DNA of 64,000 nucleotides from Misgurnus anguillicaudatus. Lineage: Eukaryota; Chordata; Actinopteri; Cypriniformes; Cobitidae. The notes under the pieces are model-generated. The model was not told the DNA's origin. It did not search any database and worked only from the letters and a program-made list of their open reading frames with translations. A program made the translations under genes and the position numbers. The stretch is from the NCBI RefSeq assembly GCF_027580225.2, contig NC_073337.2:13427501-13491500 (forward strand), written 5' to 3'. Shown one piece after another: positions 43,501 through 53,254 of this stretch (its first letter is position 1; each line of letters starts with the position of its first letter).

Positions 43501-46292
43501 TGTAACAACTAAGGAAACAACACTCTTCACCAAATACCGACCTTTAGAGAAAGTTTCCGAGATGCTGAAATCTTTGACTTGGGCTGTTGTGAAAAAGATA
43601 TAATAAAAAGACACAGATAAGAAAAGTTTAAAAATGATTGGTAAAGATATAAAGCATTGTATGGGGTGTTTATACAAAAGGGTGTTTTTACTTTCTGCTC
43701 CACTTTTGGATGTCCAGGTCTTCGAATCTGCACAACACAAAAAGTAGGCAGCTTATTTCAAATGTAAAAGTAAGCTAAATATGGACACTAATTTAAAACC
43801 TAAATCACAATATAAATGTAGTAGCATATGCTTTATGTAAATTTAGCATTTTTGAAGCAAAACATAAAGCAAACCATTATTGAGATTTTAATATTAGAAC
43901 AATATAACAACAAACATATTAGAGTACTGTATGTTTTAATAATAAACCAATGTTTAGTACCAACATATGAAGAGCTTAGATGCAGAAGCCACCTCAAAAA
44001 TGAGATAATGCTCTCAGCATGTATTGCATGTTCATCAAATACGTTTGCTTTAAATACGCTTAATCCTGGCCTCAGGCCTTTAAAAAAAATGGTTTGTAAG
44101 CAGAATCAATAAAGAGTCTGGTTAAAAAAAGCTAATATACAAGAAAACATGTTAGAGACACTTAGTGTGTTTTGCATCTGAGCTTTTCAAATGTAAATAT
44201 GCTTAACATAATATATAAAGCAACTTCTAATGAAAACAATATAAAATAAGGCTTACCTGACTGTTTTATTAGAAAACAAACAATGGGAAAGTCATCAGAG
44301 AGTTTTCAAGGTTTTTGTTTAAAGTTTGTTTACATTAAATGTGCAGTGTGTAATTTTTAGAAGGATCTCTTGACAGAAATGCTAAATCATATACAAAACT
44401 ATATTATCAGGGGTGTATAAAGACCTTTCATAATGAACGTTATGTGTTTATTACCTTACAATGAGACGTTTTTATCTACATACACCGAGGGTCCCCTTAC
44501 ATGGAAGTCGGCATTTTGTGCCGCCATGTTTCTACAGAAGCCCTTAGCGGAAAAAGTTTTTTTACTAAGTTTCTCCGACGATGACATGTTTGTCTGGTGG
44601 CGGCTACCGTAGCTTCTTTATGTGATTCAAAAGCAAGAGGTGAGCAGTGGACTGAGCCGTTGGTTGCAATTCGCAACCTCACCACTAGATGCCGCTAAAA
44701 CTTACACACTGCACCTTTAAATTATCATGTCAACAAACTTATCAGGCATCAGCTATCACGTAAGACAATTATCATGTCTTTGTCATTACATATCAAGGAC
44801 TTTTTATGTGGACTGACAAAATAAAATGATTTTGGCTTGCATTGATGTTACATTTTATACCATGGACATTATAAGAGGTAATGAGGCTAGTTTTTACACA
44901 GGATATACTTTAATATCACATTACTAAGCTCATATTGACACAAATGTCTAACAAATTAAGAGTTTGGTTCCAAAACGCAATAAACGCCTTTTGGTAATTA
45001 GTAACCGCCAAAATCAGTATTGTATCTGTTCAGTATTAAAAAGTAAATTGTTAATTTGACGCAAAATCAGATATCTGCCGTTATATTCTGTCCTTTTTTC
45101 CCAAAACGCTATAAACGCCAGTCCTCGTTCTCTGCAGAATGCAATAAATCCGCTCAACAAATCACAATTTCACGCATTGTAAACAATAATGATGGCGCGG
45201 AACCCTAGTTTTCCTCATCTTCTTTGTACTTCGTGGCAAAAACTAAATAATACTTTTGATGGTATTTTTAAACCTGTGGTGGTTTTCTGTGATGGGGAAG
45301 AAACGTAAGCCATTAAACTCGTAAAATAATTTACGTGAAAGTCCGCGGTTGCATGTTCTTCCTACAGAATCAAGCTTCTGTCATGCTAACACATTGACCC
45401 CAGGGGATCTTATGAAAAACTTTCCATAATTTTACTCGAAGTCAACGAAAATCGAGCAGGACCAAAACATTTTACAGCTGATCGCTGTCAAAAACGTTCA
45501 GCAACGACGAGGATGACCGCAGCAATGACGTTGTTCTTAATTAGACAATGCAAGTGTTTTGATTTAATGCCATTAATGGTTATTTTTTATCAGTGTATAC
45601 ATCTAGTCAACTTAATGAATATAGCATGGCAAAGATGAATGCACATGTATATATTGACTCAATAAATTTATAGCATTTTGGAAAAAAAACTTGTCATGGA
45701 TTTATTGCATTTTGTGGAAAAAATAATTTGTTTTTATAATGAATCTTTGAAAATCAAGTTATGGATTTGAAAATTGTGGTTTTCATCACTTTCTTGGTAT
45801 TGAAAACACGTTTTTGGAACCAAACTCTTCACATTTTGATTTGTAGTTTTGTTGGTTTGATTTCTATATTTGTATAGCAGTTGTATAAACAAACAAAAAA
45901 ACATAAATCAAACATTACAGCCATACAGGGTTACGTAAATACATTCAGGTAGATTTTCACCAAAAAGTTGAACTGCTTTTCTTAAAAATGTCAAGTGATA
46001 AAGATTTACTCTAGCTGAAGGGTGACAACTAGCCCCGGTCTCCCATTCTCTACATGATAAAGCTGTATGGTAATGATGAATGATTTAAAAAAAAAAAAGA
46101 TGTACTTACTCTCCCATAGTGATGCCTTGTTGGACCAATGAGCCAGAGATGACAAATAAAACCTACAAAGTTACAGAAAGAGGAGGAAGTTATTAAATGA
46201 AAAAGATTCTCCAGACATATTTAACAGCTAAGTCTATTCATAAAAGTTTACGGGGATGCTGTACCTGGGGTAGCTGGTTATGGACAGGACAC
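31537..46292 (-). CDS. tnni1: Slow-type troponin I (tnni1-like), complete
   Basis: Troponin I is the inhibitory subunit of the troponin complex on striated-muscle thin filaments; it blocks actomyosin until calcium binds troponin C. Exons on the minus strand: 46292-46265 (non-coding; its 5' limit, the TSS, is an estimate), 46162-46110 (ATG at 46117-46115), 43719-43692, 43583-43542, 43456-43325, 33871-33782, 32916-32734, 31638-31537 (TGA stop). All phases match and the product is about 194 aa; mammalian slow TnI is 187. Diagnostic blocks are [15 protein letters not shown] (troponin C-binding start), [35 protein letters not shown], the inhibitory and actin-binding region [40 protein letters not shown], and [20 protein letters not shown] near the C-terminus. 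DVVDEER and ISASRK favour the slow (TNNI1) over the fast type. Exon 3 (28 nt) needs the second AG of the acceptor. Which fish paralog it is cannot be said. Confidence 0.93.
31857..32708. mobile_element. TIR element 'AGCGTTGAGGAAAGTTACTT', interrupted
   Basis: The left end (GCGTTGAGGAAAGTTACTTT) and right end (TAATGCATTACCCCCAACAC) are divergent inverted repeats, with multiple GTTACTTTTT/AAAAAGTAAC blocks inside. A younger TTAA element is inserted at 32227-32608. It lies in the last troponin I intron. Confidence 0.7.
32227..32608 (+). mobile_element. TTAA-ended MITE 'AAAGGTGCAGTGTGTA', copy 1
   Basis: Ends TTAAAGGTGCAGTGTGTA and ACACTGCACCTTTAA. The body (TGGCATCTAGTGGTGAGGCT, GGCACAAAATGCCGACTTCC) is the reverse complement of the copy at 44335-44720. 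It is intronic in the troponin I gene. Confidence 0.88.
33292..33475. mobile_element. Short relative of the 30704 MITE
   Basis: ACACTGTAAAAAATTCTGTA plus GAAATTACAG on the left, AATTACAGGAAAGTTTTTAC plus AGTG on the right, and GCCAATAACTTACTGTA paired with TACAGTAAGTTACTGGC. Intronic. Confidence 0.75.
34000..34534. mobile_element. hAT-type element with 8-bp TSD, containing a nested MITE
   Basis: Ends CAGTGTTTCCCAACC and GGTTGGGGAACACTG are flanked by the perfect duplication GTGTAGAC at 33992-33999 and 34535-34542. The interior has the CTGTGCCATGGCACACTAGT block of Charlie-like hAT relics. A TTAA-type MITE sits at 34195-34418. Confidence 0.92.
34195..34418. mobile_element. MITE 'AAAGGCGGAGTCC', copy 1
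   Basis: Ends TTTAAAGGCGGAGTCCATGA and CATCGTGGACTCCGCCTTTA. It is about 85-90% like the copy at 56510-56733 by eye, non-coding, and nested in the hAT element. Confidence 0.9.
35267..35949 (-). repeat. 3' LTR of the Gypsy element
   Basis: 683 bp. On the plus strand it starts TGTCGTACCAGATG and ends GTTCATCATCACA. Same length and essentially the same sequence as 40561-41243. Confidence 0.97.
35950..35966 (-). other. Polypurine tract of the Gypsy element
   Basis: The minus strand reads GAGGGAGGGGGGTG directly before the 3' LTR, the primer for plus-strand DNA synthesis in LTR elements. Confidence 0.85.
35979..37316 (-). CDS. Reverse transcriptase-RNase H (Gypsy, Gmr1-like)
   Basis: The open frame gives about 445 codons. 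[22 protein letters not shown] (fingers), [18 protein letters not shown], catalytic YIDD (VYA-type palm motif [12 protein letters not shown]), [10 protein letters not shown]. Connection: [16 protein letters not shown]. RNase [19 protein letters not shown] (catalytic Asp), [12 protein letters not shown] (Glu), [11 protein letters not shown] (Asp), ending FLSRHS. No gap or stop interrupts it. It overlaps the end of the integrase frame by 26 nt (37291-37316) in another frame, +1 relative to it, so expression needs a frameshift or a one-base repair of a mutation. No start codon is evident, as expected for part of a polyprotein. Confidence 0.95.
   Translation of the reverse strand: MVPEGLFSDKPGKTTLLHHNIHLIETEPVRQTHCRVPARLIPALKEEVQMMLESDIIEPSTSEWCSPVVLVPKKDGTLRFCVDFSKLNAVSAFDPYPMPRVDELIERLGKARYLTTLDLCKGYWQVPLADSAKNLTAFRVPSGLYHFKYMPFGLHGAAATFQRLVDQVLRGLDSYAAAYIDDIVIFSESWEQHLEHLADVFKRIQLAGLVVNAKKCQIAKQQVSFLGYVAGGGSVRPQVDKIQAILSAAPPSTKKSVRCFLGLIGWYRRFIPNFASRAALLTDLTKKSSPAKVKWTPECEQAFQDLKSCLCKDPVLQSPDFDLPFVVQADASELGLGAVLLQGEGENRRPVQYISRKLFPRETKYSTIEKEALAIKWALDTLKYYLIGKDFVLETDHRALQWIKKMRDTNARITRWYLALQPFKFKIQYRAGVLNVVADFLSRHS
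37291..38826 (-). CDS. Integrase (Gypsy, Gmr1-like), upstream of RT
   Basis: About 511 open codons. The zinc-binding H-H-C-C region includes [12 protein letters not shown] and [10 protein letters not shown]. The DDE catalytic core includes MDIVGPL (first Asp), [11 protein letters not shown] (second Asp) and [20 protein letters not shown] (Glu). The C-terminus has a GPY/F-type module ([20 protein letters not shown]) and an acidic tail. It is in the same frame as gag-protease but separated from it by two stops. Its position ahead of RT is the feature that defines Gmr1-like order. Confidence 0.95.
   Translation of the reverse strand: MQDLPLNVISKDRKSKKEKRFAKVVGTEMVEDMPKPSTDDLELIPHDIGQLQRHDETLKPLFEKAKANNTASTLILKDQLVIKNDKLYLVSAEDERLVIPESMRLKVLQLGHSAPCAGHLGQQKTLSRIASRFYWPKLYSDVVEFCKSCPVCQLVRPAKKSDRAPLVSLPIIDIPFTRIAMDIVGPLERSRSGNRYILVVADYASRYPEVFPLRNIKTRQVVNALVQLFSRVGLPKEIITDQGTNFTSKLMKQVCSMLRIHPIQTTPYHPQTDGMVERFNQTLKSMLRKFVSVTGSDWDQWLPYLMFAYREVPQSSTGFSPFEMLYGRHVRGPLDVLKEAWEGGNAGEQTNILSYVLKMREKLDSMTEMVSANMIKAQQQQKHWYDLSSRERTLTPGQKVLLLLPTSESSLLAKWQGPYEVLRKLSPTNYEISVPDRKKKTQVFHINLLRPWNERNGSWSEQLWARKVEDEEELEEQYFPVDSKFTFPVTDHLTPKTAEGVSEIGSRGSVF
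38842..40434 (-). CDS. Gag-protease (Gypsy, Gmr1-like), interrupted by a stop
   Basis: ATG at 40434-40432. An N-terminal charged coiled region ([18 protein letters not shown]) precedes a capsid domain (ALTGRYN.., [55 protein letters not shown]). It resembles the capsid part from which vertebrate SCAN domains are thought to derive. A CCHC zinc knuckle follows ([14 protein letters not shown]). The aspartic protease active site is [12 protein letters not shown]. An in-frame TGA at 38982-38980 cuts the protease before its ILGRD motif, which is still readable after the stop. A second in-frame stop, TAG, is at 38844-38842, just before the integrase frame. Confidence 0.93.
40545..40558 (-). other. 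Primer binding site, tRNA-Leu type
   Basis: Two bases inside the 5' LTR, the minus strand reads TGGTGGCAGCGGTG. This is complementary to the 3' end (CACCGCTGCCA plus CCA) known for vertebrate tRNA-Leu with AAG or UAG anticodons. Confidence 0.8.
40561..41243 (-). repeat. 5' LTR of the Gypsy element
   Basis: 683 bp, the promoter LTR for minus-strand transcription. Identical by eye to the 3' LTR except for one base near the outer end. Confidence 0.97.
41249..41745. other. Troponin I intron sequence
   Basis: AT-rich, non-coding. The stretch before the LTR element (34570-35261) includes a MITE-like left end (GGGGGGGTTTAATGGTATTT) whose right end I could not find on this side, so it may have been split by the insertion. 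Confidence 0.4.
41746..42920. mobile_element. Non-autonomous PIF/Harbinger-like element
   Basis: Ends GGGCCCGATTTTAACGATCT and GGTGTAAGATAGTGCCC, flanked by ATA on both sides (41743-41745 and 42921-42923), a 3-bp duplication that fits Harbinger. The subterminal parts are rich in GCGCA/TGCGC. The left end matches that of 9997-11070. No transposase is readable. Confidence 0.75.
44335..44720 (-). mobile_element. TTAA-ended MITE 'AAAGGTGCAGTGTGTA', copy 2, inverted
   Basis: Ends TTAAATGTGCAGTGTGTAA and ACACACTGCACCTTTAA. Its body is the reverse complement of 32227-32608. It lies in troponin I intron 2. Confidence 0.88.
44959..45829. mobile_element. TIR element 'AAGAGTTTGGTTCCAAAACG'
   Basis: AAGAGTTTGGTTCCAAAACG at the left faces CGTTTTTGGAACCAAACTCTT at the right, followed inward by paired GCAATAAACGCC and TTATTGCATTTTG blocks. 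It is non-coding and lies in troponin I intron 2. Confidence 0.85.
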
Positions 46293-46320
46293 AGAACAAC
46301 AGGGTGGTGGGACAATGGGA

Positions 46321-46327
46321 TTATATA
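46321..46327 (-). promoter_or_regulatory. tnni1: TATA box of the troponin I gene
   Basis: The minus strand reads GACTATATAATCCC, and the start site is expected about 30 bp downstream, near 46292. From there a short non-coding exon runs to a CAG|GTACAG donor at 46265. An E-box (CAACTG, 46399-46404) lies upstream, as expected for a muscle promoter but not proof of use. Confidence 0.75.
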
Positions 46328-46404
46328 GTCCAGCACTTACTGGCTGGCAGATATAGTGTCTGTCACCAGGATTGCGTTTGCATTGTATGAAATATTGCCA
46401 ACTG

Positions 46405-48230
46405 TGAAGCTATGACAACAGCAATTCAAAAACACTTTTTTGTTTACAAGTTTGTGTGAAGAACAAAACACACAAACACAATATTAACTGTATTTTATAT
46501 CCACACATACGAGCATTGTGGTGGTACAATAGTGGTTTTCATTCCTGTGTCGTGTCTTCAGTTGTTACTTTAATTTCAGACTATATTTATGCACTTTATT
46601 CATGCATTTTCAAAAAATTCATGTTAATAGTTTTGTGCATTGGTACTTTCTGCTATATTGGGTTGCCACTTCATGTTGAATGTGAAATGTTTAAGCAGTT
46701 AAGCTATCATCACTGCTTTAGAATATACAATAGCAAGTAAAACAAAGTTTTTCTATAGTACGTTAAGACTAAAGGGCGGTTTTAACCTGCTCCACCTATT
46801 GAATCATCACCACTGTCAGACAGGATTGTTAACACCTGACTATGACACCAAAATAAATAAAATTAGCATATTAAACCCGTGAACTTTTAGTATGCGGTAA
46901 GGCAGTGTGCTGTAGCTATGCATTTTTTTCAAGTATTGCTATTAATTGGTATTATAATGTAAAAATTAAAAATAGTAATATTAATATAATTTTTTTACAT
47001 ATTTGACATAAAGAACTGTCTAGTGATCAACTCTGAATAATCACACTGTATTTAATTAATTAATTATTAGTGAAGACGATGAATGTCATGTCTGTTTTCA
47101 CCTGCTACAAATGATCAGCTAATAAGTTTGCTGAAAGGTATGCGGCACCAACCCGCTCAACATGTTTTGCATGCACACGCATTTTTAACGTTACAGATTA
47201 GGAAGTGAACTTAAAGGTCAAACGTCTACAAAACTTGCAGGAATTCAACTTATTTAACAGGAGAGATATATGATACGACCACTTAGCTTTATTGTTACAT
47301 TCACACACTAACATACCCTTAAAATGGCACAAAGAAAAAATGGTGGTAGCAAACAAATGACCTTGTTGTCAGACTACCATTAGTCCGGAGCAGGTGCTTC
47401 AGCTATATATTCTGTAATCTGATCCTGGCACAGTTATGAAAAACTCGGTCGTCGGAGAGGTTTTGCTGTTGTTATAGTCTATTATAGTCTATGCAGCCGC
47501 TGACGTCTCAATGCGTCTCTCCCGCTCAACACCTTTGACATATGAAACTTTAGGAGAGATATGAAGGATTTATGGTTGGGCAGTTTTTGTAATGTCCTTA
47601 TAAGCAGACATATTTTCAAAGAATCATATTTATATATAGGATTGTTGTTTTTAATACTATTTTAACATACTCATGTGAAGTTTAATAATAGAAACAAAGC
47701 AACAATTTCAGATACAGGCATTGGTCAATCGACGGGCAAGCAGTCCAACAGGCAACCATGGAAAAACACTGTATACATGGTCTGAGTGTAAATAGCTACT
47801 TACGATTTCAGTATTGTTCGATCTTACACAAACATATTTTATACCAGAACCCCAAACCACAGAAGGCCATAAACTACGCTATTATCATGTCAACAGACTT
47901 CAAGCATTTGGTGAAAGCAGTTTTTACAGAGCAAAAGAATGGTGTGAGTTCAATACCCAGAAATCTGTCTCCCTCTGGCGGTAGGAGAAATAAGAGTCTG
48001 ACTGAGGTAATTTTTTCAGAACATGATTTTGAGAATTTAGCCTGGATTTTACAGACAGGGTCACATATCATTTATTGTAAATAAATTAAACAATTAAAAA
48101 GAAGCCATACATGAAAAGTAAATATATTTGTTTATACGGTAAGTAAATTAGTAAGTATTTATTAACAGTGTAGTACAGAGGCCTCTTCCATCCAGCATGT
48201 TGTTGCCAGTCAATTGCACAAATCATAATC
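46405..48230. other. Spacer upstream of troponin I, no gene seen
   Basis: AT-rich DNA without recognised coding sequence. Reading frames of up to 108 codons (47758-48084) show no domain and no splice context. Regulatory elements for troponin I could lie here but cannot be named from sequence alone. Confidence 0.5.
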
Positions 48231-48239
48231 ACAAACCAC

Positions 48240-48400
48240 TAATGTAGTGGTTCTCAATTCCAGTCCTCGGGACCCCCTACCAGAACATTTTAGATTTCTC
48301 GTATAAAAACACCTGATTCAGTTCATCAGCTTGTTAGTGTGTTAATTAAGGAGCCGGATGAGTGAAATCAGGTGTTTCATATAAGGAGACTGCACTTATG
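48240..48400. repeat. Dispersed teleost repeat 'GTGGTTCTCAATTCCAGTCC'
   Basis: GTGGTTCTCAATTCCAGTCC, TCGGGACCCCC and TCAGGTGTTTCATATAAGGA are the hallmarks of a very common fish repeat. Right end not defined. Confidence 0.65.
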
Positions 48401-48487
48401 TATGTGACGAAAATCTTTTTACTTTTGCATGATCTATGCCTTTAAAATTCCAAATCAAAAAGCCAAGAGTATCACTCTCTCTCTCTT

Positions 48488-49672
48488 ACCGTGGATTCAC
48501 ACAAGCCGCATCAAAATCGTGTCTACCGCGCCTAGTTTGCCGCTTGAATAGTTTGAGTTTACTCGCTTCATTTGAGCGTGATATTCTAGTCATCAAGACA
48601 TTCATGCGTAAATTTGCGTCATGGGAGGGGCTTCTGTGACTCCGCTCGCTTCCTGTACTCATGTCACTACTAGAGTAAGCTCCTGATTGGTTAACGCGCC
48701 GCGTTTTTTCCACCAAAGTTCAAATTTTTCAACTCATGCGTTTGCCCCGGCAACACTCAATTCACGGCATTCGCGCAAACTAACGCGAATGAGGTGAATC
48801 TTGCCTACCGCGCCACCCTATACGCATCATTTGCGCCACGAGACCTCCAGACGCACGTCAACGTGTCTTCACATTGACTTAACATTGAAATTGCTCACGC
48901 TGGACGTCTCTACCGCAGCTGGTGTGAACGCTGCATTATGCAGCGTTCACACCAGACGCAGTAGACGCCGCAAGCGCGAGTGATTTACATGTTGAAGCAA
49001 CACTAAAGAGTTTTTGCACTTTGCTCCTCCTACAGGTTGGAAGCGGAATTGTCCATTACCACTGTCGTAAATAATTTAGCCTACTTTTCTTTTCTTCGCC
49101 TCCTCCGAAATGAAACACTTCCTTTTCTTTGCAGGCTCCACCATGATGACAATTGAAAAGCTGCATGAATGCTAGGTAATGGTATCTTTGTTTTATATGT
49201 ACCTGCCGAGTATGCTCCACCCACAGCCTGCAGGATTCTCCACTGCCGTAAAGCAAGTTTTTGTAGTTTTCACTCGAACTACAGGACCGCGACCCGATGG
49301 TTGGAAACTTCTTTCGTGCAGTTTTGGCCGATATAGAGCGCTGCAAAGCGAATGTGAAAGTGCCGCTGACCCTGTTTCGAGTAGATGAACGACTTAAACT
49401 TTTTTGGAAACGTTTTTAAGGTGTTGCTTTAAATCAATGCAAAGACGCGATTAGGCATCCTGCTGTGCGTTACATGCGGTAAGCGTGGGAAACGCACAAG
49501 TTGAAAAATCTGAACTTCAGCGGATTTCCGCGTCGCGTTAACCAATCAGGACCTTGCTGTAGTAGTGACGTGATTACAGGAAGCGAGCTGAGTGGCGGAG
49601 TCTCAGCAGAGTCGCAGGAGCCCCTCCCATGAAGCGAATTTCCGCGTGAATGTCTCTGGTGGGAATGCACCA
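48488..49672. mobile_element. Two GC-rich MITEs inserted head to head
   Basis: The left unit (about 48488-48935) begins TGGATTCACACAAGCCGCAT and ends GCTGGTGTGAACGCTGCA. The right unit (about 48939-49672) begins TGCAGCGTTCACACCAGACG and ends with TGTCTCTGGTGGGAATGCAC. Both have a TTCACACCAG-like end. They meet at a 17-bp perfect palindrome with a TTA loop (48919-48955). Confidence 0.75.
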
Positions 49673-49673
49673 T

Positions 49674-50011
49674 TAGGTCTTGTCCACACGGACACGGGTA
49701 TTTTTATAACCGAAAATTTTTGAAAACCCCTGACAGGGTGAGGTCTTTCCGAAACACAGGTTGCAGTGTTGTCATGTAGACAGTGGGCCTACAATACAAC
49801 CAGGGTTTTTGCTTCTGATTAAGGCTTCTGATTGGCCAAAGTGGCTTTACGATTAGGGTTACATAACTGCCTGCTGGTGTGGCATGTGTGATCATGTGTT
49901 TTTGCATGTTTATGTAGCCGGAGAGTTCTTGTAAACCGAGAATGTGTGGAGGGGATTTTTTTTTTAAACCGCAGGAGGAAAAAATACCGTGTCAGTGTGG
50001 ACTAGGCCTTA
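49674..50011. mobile_element. MITE with TIR AGGTCTTGTCCACACGGACA
   Basis: The left end AGGTCTTGTCCACACGGACA plus CGGGTATTTTT faces AAAAATACCGTGTCAGTGTG plus GACTAGGCCTT. It is non-coding. Confidence 0.88.
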
Positions 50012-50629
50012 GACAATTCCTGTTACAGTAAACATGATCCATCAGCCTGCTAAATATAAACCTCTGCATTATCATTCTTCCAGTGTTGGCTAAACATGAC
50101 TCCAGAGCTCTAGAGCAGTGATTGTTTTAATATTAACAAATAATCCCAAACAATAGAGAGTTTAAAGTACATTTTCCTGTTTGGATATATACCTAATCCC
50201 CTGTCCAAACTTGAACACAAAGTTAGATAAAGAGCATCAAGTTGTAATTATTCTAGTGCAACTTGATGCTTCTGGGTTTACAATGTTATAGCCCAGGGGG
50301 TTTCAGGAGGTTCTAGGGGGTCCCAAGAACATTTCAGAGAATAAAATGTAAACAATTATTTATTAGGTTTTATTTCTCATTTGTCATTTTTTGCTACAAA
50401 CATATTTGCTTTGTACATTAGCAAAAAAAGTATTTTGGAATTTCATGGTTTTCTGAATAAAAAGTCATGGGTATTGACAAACATGATGTGTCTAAAATAA
50501 TTACACAAAAAATCTGATTTTTCATGTCCTTATTGAGAACAACCAAAAAACATAATGCTTGGGGGAAAAGTATGTGAACCCTTGAGTTGAATATTTATTT
50601 TTAATAAATAATTTAATAAACCATAACTT

Positions 50630-51535
50630 CTTAAAATTAAATTGCTCGAAAACAGAGGTGTTACTTATTGGCACACCAGCAGTCATTCACAAAGGTAATA
50701 ATCTTAATCTGACTATGGATGACAGTGTAGTACCTCCATCTGCTCAGGTTCGTAACCTTGGAGTGATTTTTGACACCCACCTGACACTAGACTCTCACAT
50801 TAAGAGTATTACAAAGTCTGCTTTCCATCATCTTAGAAACATTGCAAGGATTAGACCTTTTCTCACACCACCTGATGCTGAAAGGCTTATTCATGCTTTT
50901 GTTACTTCCAGAATTGACTATTGTAATGCTCTTTTTGTTGGTTTGCCTGCTAAATCAATTAAACGGCTGCAGTATGTACAGAACTCAGCAGCACGTGTTC
51001 TTACACATACTTCAACACGTCAACATATCACAGGCGTACTTTATAGTCTGCATTGGCTTCCTGTGCAGTCGCGTATTGTTTTTAAAACCCTCACTATAAC
51101 TTACAAAGCCTTGCATGGGATTGCCCCTTCCTATATTTGTGACTTAGTCAGTCGTTACAGGCCTCCTCGCTCCCTTAGGTCTGCTGATTCTCTCACTCTC
51201 CAACAGCCTTTGTGTAGATTGAAATCTATGGGGGAAAGAGCGTTCTCTTTTGCGGCACCCAGGTTATGGAATGTACTTCCCCTGGCTGTCAGAGAAGCGG
51301 ATTCACTATCCAGTTTTAAGAAGCTTTTAAAAACCCATCTGTTTAAAATTGCATACATGGAGTGTCATTAATTTCTTTTTTTCTATTTTTAAACAGTGTT
51401 GGACTATTTTCTTATGTATTTTATTTTCTTTTATTTTTTGTATTGTATCTAATAATGTGCATTGTAGCGCTTTGGGTTTTAGAAAAGCGCGCTATAAATA
51501 AAATGTATTATTATTATTTTTAATTTTTTTTGTAC
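50630..51535 (+). mobile_element. L2-type LINE, 5'-truncated, with open RT C-terminus
   Basis: An open frame (50658-51371, 237 codons) codes for the thumb and C-terminal part of an L2-like reverse transcriptase: VRNLGVIFDTHLTLDSHI, FVTSRIDYCNALFVGLP, LQYVQNSAARVLTHTSTR, LHWLPVQSRIVFK, MGERAFSFAAPRLWNVLPL, FKKLLKTHLF. The 3' UTR has TGTAGCGCTTTGGGTTTTAG and ends in ATTATTATT repeats. The unbroken frame suggests a fairly recent insertion. The catalytic YADD part is missing. Confidence 0.93.
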
Positions 51536-51539
51536 ATAT

Positions 51540-53250
51540 TTCGTGTATTTTCTGTTTGTATCTTAATAAAATTGAAAAATAAATATGGATGGACATTAAA
51601 ACTTCTTAAACAACAAGTGGTGTTGGCCTAAGACTTTTGCACAGTAGCCTACTGTACTTCACAAATTTCACACTTACAAATAAGTCGGATAGATTGGTAA
51701 ACGTATTTGGCGTGCTGTCCGGGGAGAGGGCTCTGAGCTTGGTAACTGGCCTGAACGCAGAGTATATTTCTGGGGGTCCTTGGCATCATAAAGTTTGAAA
51801 AGCCCTATTATAGCCAACCATATGTAATTGACTGCATTAAAATGTACACTCCTGTCACTGAGATGAGCTGTTACTGAGATGGTACCCTTTAAAAGGTCCT
51901 ACCATTTGGGAACAGATCTTCTGAGGTACTAGTGGAACCAGTCTCCTTTCTGCTACACCTCACCTACAAGCCTGTTATTGTCATTTATACATTTTTCAGG
52001 TGAATCATTGTGATTATTTCTGTGATTTTTCCACATTTGCTATATCAATAAAAATGATTGGCAAACATTGCATTTAGAGTTATATTCTTTCAGTCTAATA
52101 CATTTTAAATGCCGGATAATCAAAAACCTGAGAGCAGCATTTCTAACAACATTGTTTTTAAGTAAAGCATTTCCTATGGGTTTTCCCTCAGTACACACCA
52201 CAGGATGCAAACAACAAAAAAGATCTACTGATGCATTTAAGAAGATTATTTATAACTGGGTACCACAAAAGCAATGCCAGATGTCTTTCAAGAAAACAAT
52301 TCCTGACTTAAGTGACATTTAAGCCTGCAACATTAGTGACAGGGTGTGGAATGTCAAATGAATTGCCAGACAGACCATTGGCATCATCTTTATTATGTCC
52401 ATACCCACATGCATGGTAGTTATGTGGGATAATTTATATCCAAAGATCTCTTTCTTCCGGCATAAAAGGGCGTTGTAACACAAGCACTATCATTTGGGAA
52501 ATGGGATCAGGCACAGAAGGATACGTTTGGATTGGCATACTAACATATTATTTTATTTCTGTTGAATTTTGGGAGTAGTATGGGATTTTTTGTAAGTATG
52601 GTCATCCTTGCCAGAATATACACAAAATGCTGTATCACACAATGCATGCTTGACTATTATTTACCAAAAATAACTTTTGCATAACACTTAATTTTACACA
52701 GAAAATTTAAACTGCAAATCAAGCTTCAAAATAAAAAAATATAAAGCCAGGCTCCACCCTATAAAGCACCTAATACCCATAATGCAGTGCATATAACAGT
52801 AATGAACTGGAAAAGAAAATGATGGTATTTTACTGTGCATTTTGTGGTAAGTAACTGTAGAAATTACAGTGTACTTTGATGGTTGACAAATTCTGAAGAT
52901 GTTATAACTCGCCTTCACGTCAATTCACTCCATGTTATCCATCCGACTTTTTGAGGATCATTAAATGGATTGTTTTCCTTTAATGCGCAAGTCCTTTATG
53001 TGCGCGCTCTTCTGCAACAGCACGCGCCTTTCTGCTCTGCTCATAGAGCATGCGGTTTCTCCTGTGCTGAGGAAACGGTCGTTTAATTTGACCTCAGAGA
53101 CTAGACCCATTTACCTCAGAGACTAGACTAATATAATATATAGTGATTTTCAAACGATTTGAAGCGTCTAGGAGAATGATGTAAGGGAGAAGCTTCTGTT
53201 TTATCTAGAAACAGAGAGGCGACTACAATGCAGTGATAGATCTGTTAACC
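51540..53250. other. Spacer, no gene seen
   Basis: A relic near 51745-51805 (GTCCTTGGCATCATAAAGTT, TTTGAAAAGCCC) and its possible partner at 50293 suggest an old hAT element split by the L2 insertion. Near 52820 there is a piece of the ACTGTAGAAATTACAGTG MITE family. Nothing codes convincingly. Confidence 0.5.
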
Positions 53251-53254
53251 TATA

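Noticed and set aside
52068..52322. 84-codon plus-strand reading frame
   Set aside because: No recognised motif, no splice or poly(A) support.
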